Assembly (NCBI GenBank): GCA_031292735.1
Contig: JARLGP010000143.1
Coordinates: 1-5,852, forward strand
Length of the DNA: 5,852 nucleotides
Source of the DNA: Holophaga sp.
Lineage (GTDB): Bacteria; Acidobacteriota; Holophagae; Holophagales; Holophagaceae
Reading direction: 5' to 3'
Shown here: one piece after another, positions 1 to 4,517 of the stretch
Layout: every line of letters begins with the position of its first letter
How positions within the stretch are numbered: the first letter of the stretch is position 1
The notes under the pieces: model-generated
What the model was told of the DNA's origin: nothing
Databases searched by the model: none
Seen by the model: only the letters and a program-made list of their open reading frames with translations
Made by a program: the position numbers and the translations under genes

Positions 1-834
1 GCCCGGGACCCCAACGTGAAGATCCTGGCCTACTCGCGCAACTTCGGCGCGGAGAAGTCCAGCCTCACCCTCATGCGCCACGCCACCGGGGACGCCTGCG
101 TCTGGATCATGGCCGACACCCAGGAGCCGCCCACCCTCATTCCCAGGATGGTGAAGGAGTGGGAGGCGGGCCACGAGATCGTGGTGGGGGTCTATACCAA
201 CCGCTCCGATGGAATCTTCATGCGGAGCCTTCGCTCCCTCTACTACCGCATGGCCCGCTGGGTTTCCGGCCAGGAGCTGGACCGGGACTTTTCCGGGTTC
301 GCCCTGCTGGACCGCTGCGTCATGGATGAGATTGCCGCGGTGGACGATTTCAACCCCTACATCCGCGGCCTGGTTTCCACCCTGGGCTTCAACAAGATCA
401 TGATCCCCTACGAAAGGCGCCCCCGGAAGGCGGGCGAGTCCAAGCACAAGTTGGCCTTCCTCATGGATTTCGGGCTGAACGCCATCATCAGCTACAGCAT
501 CATGCCGATCCGCCTGGCCACCTACGCGGGGATCGCCCTGTCCGGCATCTCCGTGCTCATGTCCGTGGTCTACGCCCTCATCAAGATCACCCACTGGAAC
601 TTCCAGGCGCCGGGCGCCACCACCACCATCGTCCTGCTGCTGTTTTTCTCGGGGATCCAACTGCTGTTCCTGGGAGTGCTGGGCGAATATATCGGCGCCA
701 TCCATAGCCAGGTGCGCCGGAAACCGTTCGTGGTCATCCGGGAACGGGTCAATTTTCAGACAGCCGCGGGTCCGGCCCTGCTGCGCAAGGCCAGGGGCGT
801 CCGGCGGACTGCCCTGATGCGTCATGCGGAGTGA
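1..834 (+). CDS. Family 2 glycosyltransferase with two C-terminal membrane helices (GtrB/DPM1-like), 5' end missing
   Basis: The reading frame is open from base 1, so the gene enters from the left; the GTG at 16 is an internal Val codon. About 277 residues are visible, and family members usually have 310-340, so part of the N-terminal Rossmann-like region is missing. Visible family landmarks are SRNFG near the start, MADTQEPP (visible residues 37-44, the metal-site region usually written DADLQDPP), an RDFSGFALLDR block (about 95-105), RGLVSTLGF (about 122-130) and the RPRKAGESKH block (about 140-149). Two hydrophobic segments follow at about 171-196 and 206-232, then the basic tail GEYIGAIHSQVRRKP. 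Relatives transfer a sugar from a nucleotide sugar to polyprenyl phosphate at the cytoplasmic membrane face, for glycan or lipid modification; donor and acceptor cannot be read here. The first Asp of the usual DxD is Met. It ends 168 bp before the pilin and has no obvious terminator. Confidence 0.9.
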   Translation, partial: ARDPNVKILAYSRNFGAEKSSLTLMRHATGDACVWIMADTQEPPTLIPRMVKEWEAGHEIVVGVYTNRSDGIFMRSLRSLYYRMARWVSGQELDRDFSGFALLDRCVMDEIAAVDDFNPYIRGLVSTLGFNKIMIPYERRPRKAGESKHKLAFLMDFGLNAIISYSIMPIRLATYAGIALSGISVLMSVVYALIKITHWNFQAPGATTTIVLLLFFSGIQLLFLGVLGEYIGAIHSQVRRKPFVVIRERVNFQTAAGPALLRKARGVRRTALMRHAE

Positions 835-955
835 CGTAGCGCGGCACTTTCCCGTCCCCGTCGCCCCCTTCGGCCCACTTACCTTTTCTCCCCCACTTTC
901 CAAAAACAGTTACCGGGGTTAATGTACTTGGCAATCATTCCTGTTCGTTCACTTA

Positions 956-971
956 TGGCACCACAATTGCA
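956..971 (+). promoter_or_regulatory. Sigma-54 (-24/-12) promoter of the pilin gene
   Basis: TGGCAC (956-961), five bases, then TTGCA (967-971) matches the RpoN consensus TGGCAC-N5-TTGCW exactly. The invariant GG (957-958) and GC (969-970) are separated by the required 10 bp. Transcription would start near 982, leaving a leader of about 20 nt that contains the Shine-Dalgarno at 992-997. Sigma-54 promoters need an AAA+ enhancer-binding activator; for pilin genes in Pseudomonas, Myxococcus and Geobacter this is PilR. I could not define an activator site in the AT-richer stretch upstream (about 880-955). Confidence 0.85.
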
Positions 972-991
972 TTCAACGGTTCTGCCCTGTC

Positions 992-997
992 AAGGAG
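992..997 (+). promoter_or_regulatory. Ribosome binding site that fixes the pilin start
   Basis: AAGGAG lies 5 nt upstream of ATG 1003. It supports that start over the in-frame ATG at 922, which lies upstream of the sigma-54 promoter and would add 27 residues before the prepilin leader. Confidence 0.85.
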
Positions 998-1002
998 TCC
1001 AC

Positions 1003-1494
1003 ATGAAAAAAGAATCCGGCTTCACCCTCATCGAACTGCTGCTCGTGCTGGCCATCATCGGCATCATCAGCGCCATTGCCATTCCGGCCCTGCTTGGCCA
1101 GCGCGCCCGGGCCCGGGACAAGTCGGCCATCTCCAACCTGGACAACATGATGAGCGATGCTGTCGCCCAGTGGGACAAGCATCGTGAGGCCGGGTCCACT
1201 CCGAGCGCCATCGCTGCCGAGATCGCCACCTACATGACCACCAACCACAGCAAGGACTTGAACCCCTGGAACGCGGCATCGAAGGCTTATGCGTCTTCCT
1301 TCTCCGAGACGGTCACCGGGAAAGCGACTGTCTCTGCGTTCCTGACGGACCTTACGGCCACATCCATGGGCCAGGTGCAGATGTTCCTGCAGACTCCCCA
1401 AGGCAGCCTGCCCGGGTTCACCGGCGGCGCGGTCAAGATCAACGGCCTCTACAACGGCTCGTCCATCGTCCGCAAGGCCACCTCGGTCGAATAG
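1003..1494 (+). CDS. Type IV pilin-like protein (class III signal peptide), probable major pilin or pseudopilin
   Basis: This 163-residue protein begins MKKESG|FTLIE, a prepilin peptidase site with a 6-residue leader. Cleavage after Gly6 leaves Phe as mature residue 1, the conserved Glu5 (residue 11) and Pro22 (residue 28). A hydrophobic helix covers about residues 7-31 and would hold the subunit in the inner membrane before assembly into a pilus or type II secretion pseudopilus. An amphipathic alpha-1 continuation with alternating Arg and Asp follows (about 34-62), then a globular domain of about 100 residues. The DLNPWN segment (85-90) resembles a loop seen in some GspG/PilA-like proteins. 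There is no cysteine, so no C-terminal disulfide loop. The start is fixed by AAGGAG at 992-997 and by the sigma-54 promoter just upstream. Sigma-54 control and its own terminator favour a highly expressed, regulated pilin. Naming it pilA would need the pil assembly genes, which are not visible. A type II secretion pseudopilin is the alternative. Confidence 0.92.
   Translation: MKKESGFTLIELLLVLAIIGIISAIAIPALLGQRARARDKSAISNLDNMMSDAVAQWDKHREAGSTPSAIAAEIATYMTTNHSKDLNPWNAASKAYASSFSETVTGKATVSAFLTDLTATSMGQVQMFLQTPQGSLPGFTGGAVKINGLYNGSSIVRKATSVE
1018..1116 (+). repeat. Pilin N-terminus homology block, inverted partner at 3858-3956
   Basis: The DNA coding for the prepilin cleavage site and first 32 mature residues matches the minus strand at 3956-3858 without gaps, at 81 of 99 positions by hand count. 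The longest shared exact run I see is GTGCTGGCCATCAT (14 bp). The similarity follows the conserved pilin helix and stops in the variable domain, so shared ancestry or constraint explains it. The two copies form inverted arms around the sulfatase-like gene. Confidence 0.7.
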
Positions 1495-1522
1495 TTGGGG
1501 TATTCTTCAACAGGCCCGTGCC

Positions 1523-1551
1523 AAAGGAGGGGTGATCCCCCTCCTTTTTTT
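1523..1551 (+). terminator. Rho-independent terminator after the pilin gene
   Basis: A perfect 10-bp stem, AAAGGAGGGG (1523-1532) with CCCCTCCTTT (1538-1547), encloses the 5-nt loop TGATC and runs into seven T (1545-1551). It starts 28 bp after the pilin stop and ends 21 bp before the next start codon, so transcription of the downstream gene from the pilin promoter depends on readthrough. Confidence 0.9.
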
Positions 1552-1572
1552 GTTTCCGGGGAGCGCCGCTAG

Positions 1573-3555
1573 ATGCCGTCCAAGTCCAGGATAAGTCCCA
1601 CTCGAATCCTTGGTTTCCTTCTGGTGGGGCCATTGTTCCTGGTGGTGCTGGCGGTGCTGGCCTACGTCCACTTCAAGCTGTCCAAGGGCGGCATCTCGGG
1701 ATTCATCGCGGATTCCTTCGCGCTCAAGCCCATCCGCCAGTTCGGGTTCCAGTTCGGCACCCGGATCCTTCTGCCCCTCTATTTCGGGGCCGGGGCGCTG
1801 GCCTGGGTCGGCTCCATGCTCCCGGCCGCCCTGGCCAGGCCGGGCCTGCTGCGGGAGTGGCGCGGCGGCGAGGCGATGGGCCTAGGGCTTTCCGCCCTGC
1901 TCTGGGCCCATCTGGTGCTCTGGTGGCAGGTGCCCACCACCTTCTGGGTGGTTCCCGGCGTGCGCACCATCCCCTTCGTGGTCCTGTTCCCGCTCCTGGC
2001 CGTGCTCGCCCTGGCCTACCCCATCCATTGGCTGGCGCGGCCCCTGCTGCCGGCGGGGCTGGCCCGCCGGGGCACGGTGCTGATCCTCTGGCTCCTGCTG
2101 TGGTCCGGCATGGCCCTGGCCCCCCAGTGGCTGCCCAGGCCCAAACCCGAATCCCGGGGCGGCAGCCAGCCCTGCCGGATCCTCATCCTGGGGGTGGACG
2201 CGCTCCGTTCCGACACGTTCCTGGCCTCCGCGGACGGCCTGGAGGGCGTCCGCTACCGCAACGCCTACACCGTCATCCCCGCCACCCGGCTGCTATGGCA
2301 CATCCTGTGGGGGGGCGATGCCATGACCTACACCATCGGCCATGCGGCGCCCTCCATGGAAGAGTTCTTCCGGCCCCACGACCTGAAGCTCCTGAGCCGG
2401 GCCACCACCCAAGGCTGGAAGCCCCGGTTCTACATCGATGACGGCGGCACCATCGGCACCGCCGGACGGCGCATGGACCTGGACGATCTCCTCATGCCGG
2501 CCAGCGGCTGGGAGAACTTCGTGAACTCCAATCTGGCCGTGAACTTCCCGCTGTACGCGGTGTGGGAGAACCTGCTCAAGCCGTTTCCCACCACCAACCC
2601 CTGGGCGACCATGGACGGGGGGCTGAAGGAGGCGCTCCGGCTGGGCCGGGGCAGCGGCTGGGTGATGTACCACTCCTGCCTGGCGCACCAGCCCATCTTC
2701 CTGACCCGCAAGGAACTGCGCCAAACCGGCCGGTGGTGGACCCTCGCCCCGAAGGCCTATGAGCCCCTGACCAACATCGGCGAGGTGACACCCTACGACC
2801 TTCAGCACGTGGACCCCCGGACCAGCACCTTCCTGGGCTACCAGATCCGCATGCGCAGCATCCTCCGGGCCTGGGGGCCCATCTGGAACGCCCTGGCCCA
2901 GGATCCCCAGTACAAGGATGCGGTGCGGGTGCTGTTCTCCGACCACGGGGAACGGTTCCACTTTGTCGCCAACGGCTTGCAGCTCCAGGGGGTGCACGGG
3001 TTCAACCTGGATCCCTGGGAGTGCCGGGCGACCATGCTGGTGGCCGGCCCCGGCTTCGGCCAGACCGTGGAGGCCAAGCCCAGGGAGGCCACCACCAGCA
3101 TCCTGGGCCTGCGGGATGGCATCGGCCGCCTCCTGGACGGGAAGCCCTTCGATGCGGCCTATTTCGAGACCTGCACCCCCAAGGCCCCCATCCGCTACCA
3201 TACCCTGGCCACCGACGCTTTCGGAGCGGAAGCGTACAGCTACCGCGCGGAACCGGAAAAGGACCTGGCGATCAATACCTACCTCGCCCCCGAAGGGATC
3301 TGGTACACCCAGTACCGCAAGAACGCCAAGGAGCGGGCCGAGGACGCCAGCGTGGGCTACGGCGTGGGCCCGCTCACCACCTACATCAAGCCCCTGAAAG
3401 ATGGCGGAGCCATGGAATCCGTCTTCCGGGAATACCAGCTGATCTCGGAGCACAAGATCGACGAGGCCGCCTTCCAGAAGGCCAAGCACGATGTGGAACA
3501 GATCCTCATCACGGACGACGGGGCCATGGCCAAGTCCAGCGGTAAAAAACCCTAA
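1573..3555 (+). CDS. Membrane-anchored sulfatase/alkaline-phosphatase-superfamily enzyme
   Basis: This is a 660-residue protein. Five hydrophobic segments (about 11-31, 65-87, 100-118, 131-150, 168-187) are followed by a probably periplasmic catalytic domain (about 200-545). The layout and length resemble LtaS- and EptA-type lipid headgroup transferases. Metal and nucleophile landmarks of the superfamily are visible: Asp209 in LGVDALRSD, the segment NAYTVIPATR whose Thr238 aligns with the usual P-x-T nucleophile, His372 in AHQP, Asp457-His458 in SDHGE, and His475 in GVHG. A Thr in the nucleophile position fits a phospho-transferase or phosphodiesterase better than a formylglycine sulfatase, which needs Cys or Ser in CxPxR. 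The 115-residue tail (about 546-660) is hydrophilic and I do not recognise it. A GGGGAG at 1558-1563 precedes the ATG by 9 nt. It follows the pilin and its terminator and converges on a second pilin. Possible roles are adding phosphoglycerol or phosphoethanolamine to a surface glycan, lipid or pilin; the substrate is unknown. Confidence 0.85.
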   Translation: MPSKSRISPTRILGFLLVGPLFLVVLAVLAYVHFKLSKGGISGFIADSFALKPIRQFGFQFGTRILLPLYFGAGALAWVGSMLPAALARPGLLREWRGGEAMGLGLSALLWAHLVLWWQVPTTFWVVPGVRTIPFVVLFPLLAVLALAYPIHWLARPLLPAGLARRGTVLILWLLLWSGMALAPQWLPRPKPESRGGSQPCRILILGVDALRSDTFLASADGLEGVRYRNAYTVIPATRLLWHILWGGDAMTYTIGHAAPSMEEFFRPHDLKLLSRATTQGWKPRFYIDDGGTIGTAGRRMDLDDLLMPASGWENFVNSNLAVNFPLYAVWENLLKPFPTTNPWATMDGGLKEALRLGRGSGWVMYHSCLAHQPIFLTRKELRQTGRWWTLAPKAYEPLTNIGEVTPYDLQHVDPRTSTFLGYQIRMRSILRAWGPIWNALAQDPQYKDAVRVLFSDHGERFHFVANGLQLQGVHGFNLDPWECRATMLVAGPGFGQTVEAKPREATTSILGLRDGIGRLLDGKPFDAAYFETCTPKAPIRYHTLATDAFGAEAYSYRAEPEKDLAINTYLAPEGIWYTQYRKNAKERAEDASVGYGVGPLTTYIKPLKDGGAMESVFREYQLISEHKIDEAAFQKAKHDVEQILITDDGAMAKSSGKKP

Positions 3556-3977
3556 TACGGGGTGATGTGCCCCGACCCGTTCTGGTTGGTGGTGTATACG
3601 ACGTAGCCCGCACCCAGGCTGGGATCGATCACGGAGAGGTTGTAGGTGAGCTGGCTCGACCCGATCACCACCACATAATTCATCTTGGAGTTGTTCTTGA
3701 TGTTGAAATTGAGGGCCAGCCCGGCCGATCCGGTCGGAGCCGAGGAGGCGGTCCAGGTGTAGCTGGTGCCCGCGACCCCGTAGACCCCGTTATCCGCCTT
3801 GTAGGTCTCCAGTTGCATGCGCAACACCTGGGCGTTGGCCTGGGCGTCGCCGATGAGCCGGGCCCGGTGGCGCTGGCTCAGGTAGGCGGGAATGGCGATG
3901 CCGGAAATGATGCCCATGATGGCCAGCACCAGCAGCAGTTCAATCAGGGTGAATCCTGCGTTCCTTTTGCGGATCAT
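3552..3977 (-). CDS. Second Type IV pilin-like protein (class III signal peptide)
   Basis: This 141-residue protein starts MIRKRNAG|FTLIE, with an 8-residue basic leader ending in Gly, and mature Glu5 (residue 13) and Pro22 (residue 30). The hydrophobic helix (about 9-33) continues into an Arg/Gln-rich alpha-1 (about 34-56). The remaining globular part is short, has no cysteine and is rich in Tyr (nine in the 133-residue mature chain, plus two Phe and one Trp). The ATG at 3977 has GGAG 7 nt upstream (3988-3985). The longer in-frame start at 4043 would bury the leader behind 22 residues and run into the deaminase gene, so it is not used. The gene lies 41 bp downstream of the deaminase gene on the same strand and shows no sigma-54 site of its own. 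It could be a minor pilin, a pseudopilin or a second major pilin. Its TAG stop overlaps the end of the convergent sulfatase-like gene. Confidence 0.92.
   Translation of the reverse strand: MIRKRNAGFTLIELLLVLAIMGIISGIAIPAYLSQRHRARLIGDAQANAQVLRMQLETYKADNGVYGVAGTSYTWTASSAPTGSAGLALNFNIKNNSKMNYVVVIGSSQLTYNLSVIDPSLGAGYVVYTTNQNGSGHITPY
3858..3956 (-). repeat. Pilin N-terminus homology block, inverted partner at 1018-1116
   Basis: This is the second arm of the inverted pair, inside the minus-strand pilin gene. Identity is about 82% over 99 bp, by hand alignment. Confidence 0.7.
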
Positions 3978-3984
3978 GGCATGG

Positions 3985-3988
3985 CTCC
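3985..3988 (-). promoter_or_regulatory. Ribosome binding site of the second pilin
   Basis: GGAG on the minus strand lies 7 nt upstream of ATG 3977. A second ATG (3982-3980) is closer to it but out of frame, so 3977 is the usable start. Confidence 0.6.
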
Positions 3989-4018
3989 GGATCAATTCTA
4001 AGCAAGAAGCGTGCGGGT

Positions 4019-4465
4019 TCAAGTCAGCTGCAGGTGCACCCATTGCACGCCGAAGTGGGCCAGGATGGCGCTTCGCTCCTGTCGTTCCTGGTCGCCGATG
4101 CTGGTGTAGGGCCGCAGGAACACCACCCGCCGGATCCCACGGCGCACCATGGACCGGGTGCAGGTGAGGCAGGGCTCGTCGGTGACGTAGGCGGTGCCCA
4201 CGGGCCCGTCGCAGAAGCCCAGGGCGTTCTCTTCGGCGTGGCTGGTGTGCAGGCAGCGCTGCCCTGGCCCGCAGGTCTCCGGGGTGCAGTGGGGCATCCC
4301 GGGCAGCGCCCCGTTGTACCCCCCCGAGGCGATGCCGCCATCCGGCCGGAGCAGGATGCAGCCCACCTTCAGTCGGCAGCAGGTGCCCAGGCGGCTCAGC
4401 TCCACTGCCATGCGCAGGAAGACGTCGTCCTTCAATTGGCCGCGCAGGGCCCCCGGATCGGTCAT
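4019..4465 (-). CDS. Deoxycytidylate (dCMP) deaminase family protein, ComEB-like
   Basis: This 148-residue protein has the zinc-dependent cytidine/deoxycytidylate deaminase signature. His77-Ala-Glu79 (SHAEENAL) supplies a zinc ligand and the proton-shuttling Glu, and Cys99/Cys102 in DEPCLTCTRSM supply the other ligands. Upstream are TCCRLKVGCILL (28-39) and GGYNGALPGMPHC (48-60), which match the dCMP deaminase subgroup pattern around the deoxynucleotide site better than tRNA or riboflavin deaminases. The reaction would be dCMP to dUMP, feeding dTMP synthesis in the cytoplasm. Length fits the family. ATG 4465 is chosen because AGGAG (4475-4471) lies 5 nt upstream; starts at 4486/4483 or 4561 have poorer sites, and 4561 would overlap the upstream gene. 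It sits 52 bp after the RNase gene and 41 bp before a pilin gene, so co-transcription is likely. A homolog, ComEB, lies in a Bacillus DNA-uptake operon, but a competence role here is only a possibility. Confidence 0.88.
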   Translation of the reverse strand: MTDPGALRGQLKDDVFLRMAVELSRLGTCCRLKVGCILLRPDGGIASGGYNGALPGMPHCTPETCGPGQRCLHTSHAEENALGFCDGPVGTAYVTDEPCLTCTRSMVRRGIRRVVFLRPYTSIGDQERQERSAILAHFGVQWVHLQLT

Positions 4466-4470
4466 GGAAA

Positions 4471-4475
4471 CTCCT
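4471..4475 (-). promoter_or_regulatory. Ribosome binding site that fixes the deaminase start
   Basis: AGGAG on the minus strand ends 5 nt before ATG 4465. This is the best ribosome binding site among the candidate starts. Confidence 0.75.
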
Positions 4476-4517
4476 GCCCCCATCATAACTTCACTCGCCT
4501 TGCCGGGGCGGTCCCGG

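Noticed and set aside
818..838. Imperfect hairpin around the glycosyltransferase stop
   Set aside because: It is a 7-bp stem with a wobble pair and no T tract, so there is no support for termination.
922..1002. In-frame upstream start adding 27 residues to the first pilin
   Set aside because: It lies upstream of the sigma-54 promoter, lacks a ribosome binding site and would displace the prepilin leader from the N-terminus.
973..1401. 142-codon open frame antisense to the first pilin
   Set aside because: It is a shadow of the pilin coding sequence with no plausible protein features.
2293..3489. 398-codon open frame on the minus strand
   Set aside because: It lies antisense to the sulfatase-like gene and has Gly/Val/Ala-rich composition typical of the complement of high-GC codons. 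No recognisable domain or start signal is seen.
4033..4056. TGGCCC...GTGCAA on the minus strand, a possible sigma-54 site for the second pilin
   Set aside because: The spacing between GG and GC is wrong for RpoN, and the site lies inside the deaminase coding region.
4503..4517. Hairpin CCGGG/CCCGG just after the RNase G stop
   Set aside because: The stem is only 5 bp and no T run follows, so it is not a convincing terminator; it could at most pause transcription or protect an RNA end.
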